DNA of 64,000 bases from Aestuariivirga litoralis (GTDB taxonomy: Bacteria; Pseudomonadota; Alphaproteobacteria; Rhizobiales; Aestuariivirgaceae), in NCBI RefSeq assembly GCF_015714715.1, contig NZ_WAHS01000002.1, positions 62,001 through 126,000 of the forward strand, written 5' to 3'. Made by a program: the position numbers and the translations under genes. Of this stretch, positions 26,854 through 35,276 are shown one piece after another; the stretch's first letter is position 1, and every line of letters starts with the position of its first letter. Under the pieces are notes generated by a model. The model ran no database searches and had not been told where the DNA came from. It saw only the letters and a program-made list of their open reading frames with translations.

Positions 26854-27636
26854 ATGACATTGAATTCGCAGGGTCTTTTCGAGGAAAAAGTGCTGGAGAT
26901 CCAGCACTATACCGACCGGCTGTTCCGTTTCCGCATTACCCGCCCACAAAGCTTCCGTTTCCGCTCCGGCGAGTTCGTGATGATCGGCCTGCCCATCAAC
27001 GGCAAAAACCTGATGCGCGCCTATTCGGTGGCCAGCCCATCGTGGGATGAAAGCCTGGAATTCTATTCCATCAAGGTTCAGGACGGCCCGCTCACCTCGC
27101 ATCTGCAGAACATCAAGGTCGGCGACACGATTTTGATGCGCCAGAAAACCACCGGCACCTTGGTGCATGATGCGCTGTTGCCCGGCAAGCGCCTGTTCAT
27201 GATTTCCACCGGCACCGGTGTGGCGCCCTTCGCCTCGGTGATGCGCGATCCCGAAACATATGAAAAATTCGAAACCGTCATCCTCGCCCATACCTGCCGC
27301 GATGCGGCCGAACTGAAATATGGCTTTGACACTGTTGAAGTGAGCAAGAACGATCCGCTGGTGGGCGAGCAGGCCGCGAAGCAGCTCTTTCATTTTGCCT
27401 CCACCACGCGCGAGAAAACCGCCCAGATGGGCCGCATCACCACGCTGATCGAGAATGGTGGACTGTTCACAACGATGGGCATCGCCGCGCTCAACCCGCA
27501 AGAAGACCGGTTGATGATGTGCGGCTCGATGGCGATGATCAAGGATATGAAGGCGCTGCTGGAAGCCAGGGGCTTCGTCGAAGGCTCACTCGCCGACCCG
27601 GGAAGCTTCGTGATCGAACGCGCCTTCGTCGGCTAG
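26854..27636 (+). CDS. fpr: Ferredoxin--NADP reductase
   Basis: A 260-residue FAD flavoprotein of the bacterial Fpr type. FAD-binding MRAYSVASPSWDE (RxYS) is near residue 50, the NADP site GTGVAPFASVMRDPETYE is near residue 113, and the C-terminus FVIERAFVG is typical of the family. It exchanges electrons between NADPH and ferredoxin or flavodoxin, often in oxidative stress. A possible -10 (TATAAA at 26832-26837) sits inside a short inverted repeat CGTTC/GAACG just before the gene; the -35 is poor, so this is not listed separately. Confidence 0.93.
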   Translation: MTLNSQGLFEEKVLEIQHYTDRLFRFRITRPQSFRFRSGEFVMIGLPINGKNLMRAYSVASPSWDESLEFYSIKVQDGPLTSHLQNIKVGDTILMRQKTTGTLVHDALLPGKRLFMISTGTGVAPFASVMRDPETYEKFETVILAHTCRDAAELKYGFDTVEVSKNDPLVGEQAAKQLFHFASTTREKTAQMGRITTLIENGGLFTTMGIAALNPQEDRLMMCGSMAMIKDMKALLEARGFVEGSLADPGSFVIERAFVG

Positions 27637-27707
27637 TTCAAGGCGTTGGAAGGAACCCCCTTCAATCTTGGGCGTTGTAGTGAGACTGTGTTCGTCATAA
27701 GATTGTC

Positions 27708-28379
27708 ATGCCTGCCGGGCGAAATGGGTGCGTGAAAATGCCATTGCTTGCTTCCGAACGCCTGCGTGACAGTTACAGCCTCGCTAAGGAAGTTTTCCTC
27801 GCATTGTTCACCGTGCGCATGTCGCCGGTGGCATTCCATCTCGATTATTTTGCATTTCCGCCGATCATCCTGGGCTCTATCATCTGGGGCGCGCAGGGCC
27901 TTCATTGGTACACCGCCATGGGCCTGTTTATCGTCGGACTCGCCTGCTGGACTCTGGCAGAATATGTATTGCACCGTTACGCGCTGCATCATTTGCCCTG
28001 GTTCTCCGATCAGCACACCGCGCATCATGAAGCACCGCGGGCGATGATCGCTTCCCCGACGGTTTTCTCATTTGCCTTCTTCTACGCCTTTGGCTTCGTG
28101 CCGGTTTGGCTCCTCTTTGGATTTTACATTTCGCTCGGTTGGTTCGCTGGCTTCTTGACGGGCTACGTGATGTTCGGTGCTGTGCATGAAATGGTGCATC
28201 ACTCGCAAAACCAATGGGCCATCATGCGCTATTGGAAGCGCCTCCACGCCATTCATCATCACGGAAATTCGGACCGAAATTTCGGTGTGATTACAGGCTT
28301 TTGGGACCATGTCTTCGGAACTTACGAGAACAAGCTGAGGCGCGTTCCGCTGCGTGAGATTGATCCCGACGAAGCTTAG
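27708..28379 (+). CDS. Fatty acid hydroxylase/sterol desaturase family membrane protein
   Basis: A 223-residue membrane protein with the histidine-box pattern of the fatty acid hydroxylase superfamily: HRYALHH, HTAHHEAPR, HEMVHH, and HAIHHHG near the C-terminus, which together hold a di-iron centre. Hydrophobic segments lie near residues 55-90 and 120-155. Substrate may be a lipid or carotenoid. ATG 27738 (MPLLASE) is an alternative start. The stop overlaps the convergent FAH-family gene by 4 nt (TTAG). Confidence 0.85.
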   Translation: MPAGRNGCVKMPLLASERLRDSYSLAKEVFLALFTVRMSPVAFHLDYFAFPPIILGSIIWGAQGLHWYTAMGLFIVGLACWTLAEYVLHRYALHHLPWFSDQHTAHHEAPRAMIASPTVFSFAFFYAFGFVPVWLLFGFYISLGWFAGFLTGYVMFGAVHEMVHHSQNQWAIMRYWKRLHAIHHHGNSDRNFGVITGFWDHVFGTYENKLRRVPLREIDPDEA

Positions 28380-29524
28380 AGCAGCTTGCGCTTCGCTATG
28401 TTGCGCATGAAATCAGCAAGGCCGAAATTCCACTTCGGAGCCTTGTTGGTATAGACCACGCGGTTGCGCAAAACACCCAGAAGCGGTGTCGATATTTCCA
28501 CCACATCGCCTACATGATGGGTGAAGCCCTTGCCCTTTTCACCACGGTCATCAGTGGGCGCAAACATCGTGCCGAGATAGACCACCAGACCATCCGGATA
28601 TTGATGATGTTCATTGATGGCATTGGCCACGATCTCCTGCGGGTCGCGGCTGATCAGGGCCATGTTGGAATGGCCCTCCATCACGAAACCGTCTTTGCCG
28701 GAAACTTTCATCGCCAGTTCGGATTTGCGCACATCATCCAGCGAGAAGGATTTGTCGAAAAACCGGATGAACGGCCCCAGCGATGCCGAAGCATTGTTGT
28801 CCTTGGCCTTGCCGAGCAGCAGTGCCGAGCGGCCTTCGAAGTCACGCAGGTTCACGTCATTGCCCAGAGTCGCGCCGACGATTTTTCCTGTGGATGAAAC
28901 CACCATCACAATTTCAGGCTCGGGATTATTCCACGATGATTTCGGGTGAATGCCCACTTCCATGTTGTGCGCGACCGATGAGAGCACGGGAGCCTTGGTG
29001 AAAATCTCCGCATCGGGCCCGATACCCACTTCGAGATATTGGCTCCAGGCATTGGCCTTGATGAGTGCGGCTTTCAACGCCGCCGCCTTGTCGGAGCCCG
29101 GCTTGATGGCGCGCAGGTCTCCGCCCACCAGATCATTGATCGTGCCGCGCACGCTTGCAGCCGCCGAAGCATCGCCGCGCGTGCGCTCTTCGATTACCCG
29201 CTCCAGCATCGAGGCGGCAAAGGTCACGCCAGCTGCCTTGACGGCCTGCAGATCGATCGGAGACAAAAGCCACGGCTTGTTCTTCTTGCGCTTTTTCTCG
29301 GCCGCATTGGCCAGAACATCGGCGACCTTCCCGATCACCTTGCCCTTGGCAGCTTTCAACACCTTGGCCGGGTTCTTCTCCTCGCAGAGATCGCGCATCG
29401 TGGCAAAGCTCTTGGTCACATCCACCAGCTTGTCGCCTTCAAGCTTCACCACAGCCGGGCCGATCTTGGGCAGCCACACGCGGCCTGCAAGGATGCCAGA
29501 CGACGGAAGATCAGGATGGGACAT
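28376..29524 (-). CDS. Fumarylacetoacetate hydrolase-family enzyme
   Basis: A 382-residue FAH-superfamily protein. The metal-binding acidic residues lie in SSWNNPEPEIVMVV near residue 205, followed by TLGNDVNLRDFEGRSALLLGKAKDNNAS. The layout resembles 2-keto-3-deoxy-sugar-acid dehydratase-like or acylpyruvase-like members; substrate not assigned. Start chosen: ATG 29524 with AAGGAG 6-11 nt upstream; an earlier start would add 34 residues without family support. Divergent from the glutamate synthase-like gene with a 155-nt gap. Confidence 0.85.
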   Translation of the reverse strand: MSHPDLPSSGILAGRVWLPKIGPAVVKLEGDKLVDVTKSFATMRDLCEEKNPAKVLKAAKGKVIGKVADVLANAAEKKRKKNKPWLLSPIDLQAVKAAGVTFAASMLERVIEERTRGDASAAASVRGTINDLVGGDLRAIKPGSDKAAALKAALIKANAWSQYLEVGIGPDAEIFTKAPVLSSVAHNMEVGIHPKSSWNNPEPEIVMVVSSTGKIVGATLGNDVNLRDFEGRSALLLGKAKDNNASASLGPFIRFFDKSFSLDDVRKSELAMKVSGKDGFVMEGHSNMALISRDPQEIVANAINEHHQYPDGLVVYLGTMFAPTDDRGEKGKGFTHHVGDVVEISTPLLGVLRNRVVYTNKAPKWNFGLADFMRNIAKRKLL

Positions 29525-29679
29525 GAGAACTCCTTCTCGCAACTGCGAAGACAAACATTGAAAAGACAGCCATTTCTCTAGCTGAAATGTTTTCTGGAGT
29601 GAAGAATTGTCATAAGCCTGCGGCAAGCAGGCGCTGCAATGCTGCGCCAGCAGCCGATTCGGCTCAGGGGAATTTAGGG

Positions 29680-31293
29680 ATGAACTTTCTGCTTTATGGG
29701 ATGGAGAAACGTTATCTCACCCTCACCATCGTGACGCTGCTTGCCGTGCTCTGTGCAATAGGCTGGATTCTCAATCCGGCCTGGTATCTGGAATTCGGCG
29801 CACTGCTCGCTCTGGCGGTTATGGCCGTGGTGGTCGGCGTGCATGACATGATCCAGACGCGCCATGCCATCCTGCGCAACTACCCGCTGATCGGTCATAT
29901 GCGCTTCCTGATGGAAATGATCCGGCCGGAGCTGCGCCAGTATTTTTTCGAGGCTGATACCGATGGCCGCCCGTTTCCGCGTGAGCGCCGCGCCATCGTC
30001 TATCAACGTGCGAAGGGCCAGCTCGACAAGCGCCCCTTCGGCACCCATGCCGACATCTATTCCGCCGGCTATGAATGGATGTTGCATTCCATCATGCCCG
30101 CACCCGTGGTGCATGAGCCTTTCCGTGTGATGATCGGCGGGCCAACCTGCACACAGCCTTACAATTCCTCGATCTTCAACATCTCGGCCATGAGCTATGG
30201 CGCACTTTCCGCCAACGCCATCCGCGCGCTGAACAAAGGCGCCAAGATGGGCAACTTCGCGCATGATACCGGTGAAGGTTCGGTCAGCCCCTATCACCGC
30301 GAAGGTGGCGGCGACCTGATCTGGGAAATCGGTTCAGGCTATTTCGGCTGCCGCAATGCCGATGGTTCTTTCTCGCCCGAGAATTTTGCCAAGACCGCCG
30401 CCGATCCGCAGATCAGGATGATCGAGATCAAACTGAGCCAGGGTGCCAAGCCAGGCCATGGCGGTGTGCTGCCCGGCCCCAAGGTGACCGCCGAAATTGC
30501 AGAAATCCGCGGCGTGGCGCAGGGTGTTGATTGCGTCTCACCCGCCAGCCACAGCGCTTTCTCCACCCCCATGGGCCTCATCCAGTTCGTCGAGCAGTTG
30601 CGCAAGCTGTCCCACGGCAAGCCGGTGGGCTTCAAGCTTTGCATCGGCCACCGCACGGAATTTCTTGCGATCATCAAGGCCATGCTTGAATCAAAGATCA
30701 CGCCGGATTTCATCGTGGTGGATGGCAAGGAAGGCGGCACCGGTGCGGCCCCTGCCGAGTTCATGGACAATCTCGGCATGCCCATGCGCGACGGCCTGGC
30801 TTTCGTGCATGCCGCACTGGTCGGTGCAGGTCTGCGCGACCGTGTGAAGATCGGTTGTGCCGGCAAGATCATCACCGGCTTCGATATGGCGCGTGCCTTT
30901 GCCCTCGGTGCTGATTGGTGCAACGCTGCGCGCGGTTTCATGTTCGCCGTGGGCTGCATCCAGGCGCAAGCCTGCCACACCGGCCATTGCCCGACCGGAG
31001 TTGCCACCCAAGACAAGATGCGCCAGCGCGCCATCGTGGTCGGCGACAAGGCCACACGCGTGGCCAATTTCCAGCGCGAGACAATCAATTCGCTGGCCGA
31101 GCTTCTGGCCGCGGCTGGTCTCACTTCTCCCAGGGATCTGAAGCCACATCACATCCTGCGGCGCGGCGGTGCTGGTAAAGTCGTCTCGCTGGCCAATCAG
31201 TTTGTGGCCGTGCACGATGGCGACCTGCTGAACGGAAAAGTGCCCGAGCCGTGGAAACGCCCCTGGGCCACGGCAAGGGCAGAGGCGTTTTAA
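29680..31293 (+). CDS. Membrane-anchored glutamate synthase-like FMN protein
   Basis: A 537-residue protein with two N-terminal hydrophobic segments (about residues 8-28 and 33-52) in front of a GltB-type FMN/Fe-S domain. Characteristic pieces are NISAMSYGALSANAIRALN, GEGSVSPYH, GAKPGHGGVLPG, DGKEGGTGAAP, and the cysteine array CIQAQACHTGHCPTGVATQ near residue 426 (C-x5-C-x4-C, as for the 3Fe-4S cluster). The amidotransferase domain is missing, so it is not a complete glutamate synthase. Start ATG 29680 preferred (TTAGGGA nearby). Physiological role unknown. Confidence 0.87.
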   Translation: MNFLLYGMEKRYLTLTIVTLLAVLCAIGWILNPAWYLEFGALLALAVMAVVVGVHDMIQTRHAILRNYPLIGHMRFLMEMIRPELRQYFFEADTDGRPFPRERRAIVYQRAKGQLDKRPFGTHADIYSAGYEWMLHSIMPAPVVHEPFRVMIGGPTCTQPYNSSIFNISAMSYGALSANAIRALNKGAKMGNFAHDTGEGSVSPYHREGGGDLIWEIGSGYFGCRNADGSFSPENFAKTAADPQIRMIEIKLSQGAKPGHGGVLPGPKVTAEIAEIRGVAQGVDCVSPASHSAFSTPMGLIQFVEQLRKLSHGKPVGFKLCIGHRTEFLAIIKAMLESKITPDFIVVDGKEGGTGAAPAEFMDNLGMPMRDGLAFVHAALVGAGLRDRVKIGCAGKIITGFDMARAFALGADWCNAARGFMFAVGCIQAQACHTGHCPTGVATQDKMRQRAIVVGDKATRVANFQRETINSLAELLAAAGLTSPRDLKPHHILRRGGAGKVVSLANQFVAVHDGDLLNGKVPEPWKRPWATARAEAF

Positions 31294-31321
31294 TCAGTAC
31301 ACAGATGAATTGAGCTTGGCG

Positions 31322-32227
31322 TCAGGCCGGGCCGCCGCCCAGGAAACGCACAAGCTCCTGCAGCATCGGTTTGTCAGCTTTGGCCTTGGGATGCACCAAG
31401 GCGTGCCGGCGCCCGAGCGGCAAGCCACGATCTGAAAGAACGATGAGCCGCCCTTGGCTGAGCGCCTCGATGGCCGTCAGCCTTTGCCCGAGGATCACAC
31501 CAATCCCGCGCTCCGCCAATTCGTGCGCCAGGCCGGAATGGCTGACCACATGGCCGACAGATTGCACACTGCGGCCCGCGCCAAAGCGCAAGAGCCAATC
31601 AGTCCATGAAGGTCGCGACCCGAATTCCGGGCCCCAATCGATGTGGATGAAGTCCTCATCGGGGATGGCTTGCAGCCAGTCTTCAGGCTTGCACTGGATG
31701 CGTTCCAGATAGGCCGGCGCGCACATCGGCACCACTTCATCCTGCAGCAGAAAGTGAGCCGTCAATTCGGGATAATAATTCGCGCCGTAAGCCATGCGCA
31801 GGTCAATGTCGTCACGCGCAAAATTAACGGGGTCATTTTCCTCGCGCAGTTCAAACCGGAAATCCGGATAGATTTCAGAGAAGGCCTGAAGCCGCGGGAT
31901 CAACCAGAATTCCCCCAACGACGGCAATACGCTGATCAGCAGCCGCGAGCGCACCCGCCTGCCCATGGCCCGCGCTGTCGATACAGCGATTTGTTCCAGC
32001 GCCTGATGCACGGTTTTGAAAATCTCTTCTCCCGCATCTGTCAACACCACGCGGTTGTTGTGCCGGGTGAACAATTGCTTGCCCAGAAATCCTTCAAGAT
32101 TGCGCACATGCTGGCTGACGGCAGCAGCACTGATATGCAACGCCTTGGCGGCTGCCACATAGCTGCCGTGGCGGGCCGCACATTCGAAAGCCCGAAGGGC
32201 GTTAAGGGGAGGAAGGGTGAGGGGCAT
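31322..32227 (-). CDS. LysR-family regulator (GcvA-like)
   Basis: A 301-residue LysR protein. The helix-turn-helix is in NALRAFECAARHGSYVAAAKALHISAAAVSQHVRNLEG, with the GcvA-type variant spacing, followed by a substrate-binding domain. Start ATG 32227 chosen because it begins the HTH region correctly; an upstream start adds 34 unsupported residues. Divergent from a 2OG oxygenase gene across 91 nt, so it is the likely regulator of that gene. Confidence 0.88.
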   Translation of the reverse strand: MPLTLPPLNALRAFECAARHGSYVAAAKALHISAAAVSQHVRNLEGFLGKQLFTRHNNRVVLTDAGEEIFKTVHQALEQIAVSTARAMGRRVRSRLLISVLPSLGEFWLIPRLQAFSEIYPDFRFELREENDPVNFARDDIDLRMAYGANYYPELTAHFLLQDEVVPMCAPAYLERIQCKPEDWLQAIPDEDFIHIDWGPEFGSRPSWTDWLLRFGAGRSVQSVGHVVSHSGLAHELAERGIGVILGQRLTAIEALSQGRLIVLSDRGLPLGRRHALVHPKAKADKPMLQELVRFLGGGPA

Positions 32228-32230
32228 GGC

Positions 32231-32243
32231 TAAGTAATTCTTA
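32231..32243. promoter_or_regulatory. Possible LysR box
   Basis: TAAGTAATTCTTA fits T-N11-A with an inverted repeat TAAG/CTTA, lying just upstream of the LysR start in the shared divergent region. Short and AT-rich, so it could be chance. Confidence 0.35.
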
Positions 32244-32318
32244 GTCAGGTTAAATATTTCCGCCGTTGTGAGCAAGTTAAAACATGGCAAGTTGCCTCCA
32301 ACTGTTGAGACTCTCCCT

Positions 32319-33107
32319 ATGCATGACATCCTCGATCTCGTTCGTTATCCGCTGCATCAACCAGGCACTGCAGCTTGGTCTGCCCTCGTTAAAAACTGCC
32401 AGCAAGAGCTTGATCGCGAAGGCATGTTCAATCTCGAAGGCTTCATGAAGCCTGAGGCCTTGGCCAAGGCGATGACCGAAATCCGCCCGGTGATGGAAAC
32501 GCTCTCATTCGTGCACAAGCGCCGGCACAATGTTTATTTCAAGAAAGACGTGCCGGGCATCGAGGCTGGCCACCCAGCCCTCAATATGGTGGACACGATC
32601 AACCACACGGTATGCGCTGACCAGATCCCGCAAAGCACTTTGATGTGGGTCTATGAATGGCCGCATTTCGCGGTGTTTCTGGCCGCTGTGATGAACAAGA
32701 ACGTGCTCTATCCCATGCGCGATCCATTGGCCCGCGCCAATGTCATGTGTTACCGCGATGGCGAAGCGCTGAACTGGCATTTCGACCGGTCGGAATTCAC
32801 CACCACGCTGCTGCTGCAGGCACCATCAAGCGGTGGCGATTTCGAATACCGCAAGGACCTGCGCACCGCAGAAGATCCGAATTTTGCAGGCGTAGCCAAA
32901 GTGCTGCGCGGCCAGGACAATGACACGCGCTCTCTCAAATTGGCGGCCGGCACATTGAACGTGTTCCGCGGCGTGAACACCCTGCACCGGGTGACGCCAT
33001 GCGTCGGACCGAATGAGCGCTACATCGCAGTTCTCTCTTACTTTGAACGGCCCGGAGTGATGTTTTCGAAAGAGGAACAGGTGGGCTTTTACGGCCGCGC
33101 GGCCTGA
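32319..33107 (+). CDS. ArpA/HalD-like 2OG-Fe(II) oxygenase
   Basis: A 262-residue protein of the family that includes ArpA-like and BesD/HalD-type amino acid oxygenases. The iron facial triad is WHFD (His154, Asp156) and His223 in TLHRVTPCVGPNERY, with Arg in the last segment for 2-oxoglutarate. Because the acidic residue is kept, hydroxylation rather than halogenation is expected. ATG 32319 gives the natural start MHDILDLVRYP; a GTG at 32268 would add 17 residues. Likely substrate an amino acid, controlled by the divergent LysR protein. Confidence 0.82.
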   Translation: MHDILDLVRYPLHQPGTAAWSALVKNCQQELDREGMFNLEGFMKPEALAKAMTEIRPVMETLSFVHKRRHNVYFKKDVPGIEAGHPALNMVDTINHTVCADQIPQSTLMWVYEWPHFAVFLAAVMNKNVLYPMRDPLARANVMCYRDGEALNWHFDRSEFTTTLLLQAPSSGGDFEYRKDLRTAEDPNFAGVAKVLRGQDNDTRSLKLAAGTLNVFRGVNTLHRVTPCVGPNERYIAVLSYFERPGVMFSKEEQVGFYGRAA

Positions 33108-33128
33108 ACGATCCGGGGCCGGGAGGTC

Positions 33129-33166
33129 TCATGGTTTGCTTTACTGCCCCCAGTCGGCGACCATGA
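33129..33166 (+). ncRNA. Structured RNA candidate between genes
   Basis: Outer 7-bp arms TCATGGT (33129-33135) and ACCATGA (33160-33166) enclose a 4-bp stem ACTG/CAGT with a CCCC loop. A purine-rich GGAGGAGG follows, then a strong terminator at 33174-33209. Together they resemble a small transcript or a 3'-UTR element. No promoter was seen and no known family was recognised. Confidence 0.4.
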
Positions 33167-33173
33167 ACGGAGG

Positions 33174-33209
33174 AGGCCCTGCCCAGTTTCTGGGCGGGGC
33201 CTTTTTCTT
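33174..33209 (+). terminator. Rho-independent terminator
   Basis: 12-bp stem AGGCCCTGCCCA/TGGGCGGGGCCT with one G-U wobble and a 5-nt loop, followed by TTTTTCTT. It lies 67 nt after the oxygenase gene and would end that transcript or a small RNA starting in between. Confidence 0.85.
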
Positions 33210-33360
33210 GCCGTGCATTTTGAGTGACTTAGGTGAAGATTTAGGGGCTATCTCACGTTTACAACCAATGGTTGCTATTGGGATTACCGATTCCTCATTA
33301 AGGTTTTTTTAAGATTTGACGGAGCCTCTGGGGAAGAGGCCATGCGGAAGGGGTGTTTCA

Positions 33361-34347
33361 ATGTTTAACACACGCAAACTTGCGATTTCTGCCGGCTTGT
33401 TTTTTGGCCTCACGCTTCAGGGCGCATCATCGGTTTGGGCTGAAGATATTTCAGGACCAGCGGTGGCAGAGCCCAACGGCAAATTTAGCATTGAAGGCGG
33501 CATCTACGGCAATCAGGCCGATTTCCTTGGCCTTGGTTCTTTCACCTTGCCTCTCGGTGAAACCCTCGGGCTGCAGATCGACGGCGCGGCGGGCATGCGC
33601 CAGAACAAGTTCCTGGGCGGCGCTGGTGCACATCTCTTCTTGCGTGATCCTTCTACTTACCTCCTTGGTGCCTATGGCAGCGCCCACACCTGGGACGGCA
33701 TCAATGTTTACCGCGCCGCCGTGGAAGCTGAACTCTATATGGGCGATGTCACCCTGACGGGCCTCGGCGGCCTTGAGTCGTACGATTATCCCACGATGTC
33801 GGGTGGCATGATCGTCCTGAACCAGGACAATTCGCATTTCTTTGGTCAGGTTGACCTTAATTTCTACGCCACCGACAATTTGATGTTGTCGGCGGGCTTC
33901 CACTATCTTGATCAGGTTCCGCTGGCAGCGCTTGCTGCGGAGTACAAGATTGAAGATTCAAATGTCTCGCTCTTCGCCAATGCGCTCATTGGTGACAGCC
34001 AGATCAACCAGGCCAATGTTGGTATCCGCATTTACACCGGCACGGCCATCATGAACTCCTTGCGCAAGACTCATCGTACGCGCGACCCGCAAAACTATGT
34101 GCCCGTGTTCCATAATCTCGCACTTGCCGCTCCAGTGCCAGCTGGCGTCTGCGGCGATGGCGCGCTGGATGCTGGTGAACAATGCGACGACGGCAACACC
34201 GTCGGCGGCGATGGTTGCGCTTCGAACTGCCAGACCGAGAGCTGTGGAAACGGCGTCCTGGATGTCGGAGAGCAGTGTGATGACGGCAATACCACCAGTG
34301 GCGATGGCTGCGATTTCCAGTGCAATACTGAAAATATCATAAATTGA
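33361..34347 (+). CDS. Beta-barrel-like exported protein with DUF4215 Cys-rich repeats
   Basis: A 328-residue exported protein. The signal peptide is [27 protein letters not shown]. The middle (about residues 38-230) alternates short polar and hydrophobic strands, as in an outer-membrane barrel. The C-terminus (about residues 264-325) holds two tandem CGDG[13 protein letters not shown]...GDGC repeats of the Myxococcus cysteine-rich (DUF4215) type, probably exposed and disulfide-bonded. Start ATG 33361 chosen for the signal peptide. No function known. Confidence 0.75.
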   Translation: MFNTRKLAISAGLFFGLTLQGASSVWAEDISGPAVAEPNGKFSIEGGIYGNQADFLGLGSFTLPLGETLGLQIDGAAGMRQNKFLGGAGAHLFLRDPSTYLLGAYGSAHTWDGINVYRAAVEAELYMGDVTLTGLGGLESYDYPTMSGGMIVLNQDNSHFFGQVDLNFYATDNLMLSAGFHYLDQVPLAALAAEYKIEDSNVSLFANALIGDSQINQANVGIRIYTGTAIMNSLRKTHRTRDPQNYVPVFHNLALAAPVPAGVCGDGALDAGEQCDDGNTVGGDGCASNCQTESCGNGVLDVGEQCDDGNTTSGDGCDFQCNTENIIN

Positions 34348-34409
34348 TCTTCGAAAGATCGCGAGGCGCAGTTCAGCGCCTCGCCATTGAATCGGCTTTT
34401 TATAAGATC

Positions 34410-34610
34410 ACATCGCCGGGGCTTGAGGGCACTGCCTGCCTTCACCGTGTTGTATAGCAGGCAGGCGATGGTCATGGGGCGTACGCCGCCGGCCACCGGA
34501 GTGGTGGCACCGGCAACCTTCTCGCAAGACGCAAAATCACAATCGCCGACCAGCTTGGCCTTGCCATCACGCTCGATGCGGTTGCTGCCCACGTCAATCA
34601 CCGTGGTACC
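34410..34610 (-). pseudogene. Decayed copy of the 3' end of folD
   Basis: About 200 nt aligning with the last 210 nt of folD (35647-35858), in the same orientation. In translation it reads [19 protein letters not shown], then [18 protein letters not shown], where folD has [15 protein letters not shown]. It has lost about 12 nt near the C-terminus, shifting the ending to ALKPRRCDL, and no 5' part of folD remains. It is therefore a non-functional relic. Its upstream end is a perfect palindrome. Confidence 0.85.
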
Positions 34611-34627
34611 TCAGTGATTGACGTGGG
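34588..34627. repeat. Perfect 14-bp inverted repeat at the relic boundary
   Basis: CCCACGTCAATCAC (34588-34601) and GTGATTGACGTGGG (34614-34627) with a 12-nt loop. The left arm is folD coding sequence, and the right arm is its exact mirror outside the relic. There is no T-run, so it is not a standard terminator. Confidence 0.9.
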
Positions 34628-34641
34628 ACGTAGACCGCGTG

Positions 34642-35061
34642 TCAGTCGTTCTGACAGGTGTTCTCATATTTGGCGCAGGCGGAGTTATTGCCAGCCTTAC
34701 ACTTGCGGTCCAATTTGCGGCATTGATAGGAATTGGGATCGACATTGAATGACGGCGTATTATTCGTGGCACCACCACTGGTGCAGTAGCTTTGGGTGAT
34801 CTTGCAGGTGGTGCTTGCACCGTTGTTCTTCACGGTGCAGGACCACTGCGCTGGCTTGTAATTAACGTTCCCACCAAACTGGGCATCGAGGCTGCGGGTG
34901 ACCTGGAGGCCCTGCGCATTGGCGATTGCCAGTGCCTGGTTCTGGTTGGAAGCCGTGCCGGACGCCGACACAGAACCGCAAACAGCCATGGCCGTACCGG
35001 AGAGCCAAAAGGCCGTTGCGGCAATGACCGCAGCGCGCGTAATCAATTGAAGGTGTTTCAC
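34642..35061 (-). CDS. Exported Cys-rich small protein, paralog A
   Basis: A 139-residue exported protein. The signal peptide is (V/M)KHLQLITRAAVIAATAFWLSGTAMA. The mature part has eight or more cysteines and the core QNQALAIANAQGLQV...VNYKPAQWSC...TCKITQSYCTSGG, which matches the protein at 35277 residue for residue in pattern. A Cys-rich tail (CRKLDRKCKAGNNSACAKYENTC) is extra. Start: GTG 35061 with AAGGGA upstream; the longer ORF is not supported. Family not recognised. Confidence 0.7.
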   Translation of the reverse strand: MKHLQLITRAAVIAATAFWLSGTAMAVCGSVSASGTASNQNQALAIANAQGLQVTRSLDAQFGGNVNYKPAQWSCTVKNNGASTTCKITQSYCTSGGATNNTPSFNVDPNSYQCRKLDRKCKAGNNSACAKYENTCQND

Positions 35062-35276
35062 GATATGCCGTCCCTTGGATGGAGAGCCCCTGGCCAGATG
35101 AGATTGCGCGAGGTTCACGGACCAGTCAACCCGCATCCTGCGCACTGCGCCAACCTCAACAGCACCATGCTTCGGCAAGCCTTCCGGTTCCACCCCAATT
35201 TCTGCTTGAAACCGATTGATCGAATGTGCAGCGTGGTGCACCGGGGGCTAGCAGCGATGGACGGGAGCACAATCCA

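Noticed and set aside
32319-33107. Amino acid halogenase
   Set aside because: The His-x-Asp iron ligand is intact; BesD-type halogenases have Gly or Ala there.
34588-34627. Intrinsic terminator for the Cys-rich gene at 34642
   Set aside because: The stem is strong, but no T-run follows on the minus strand and its arms are explained by the folD duplication.
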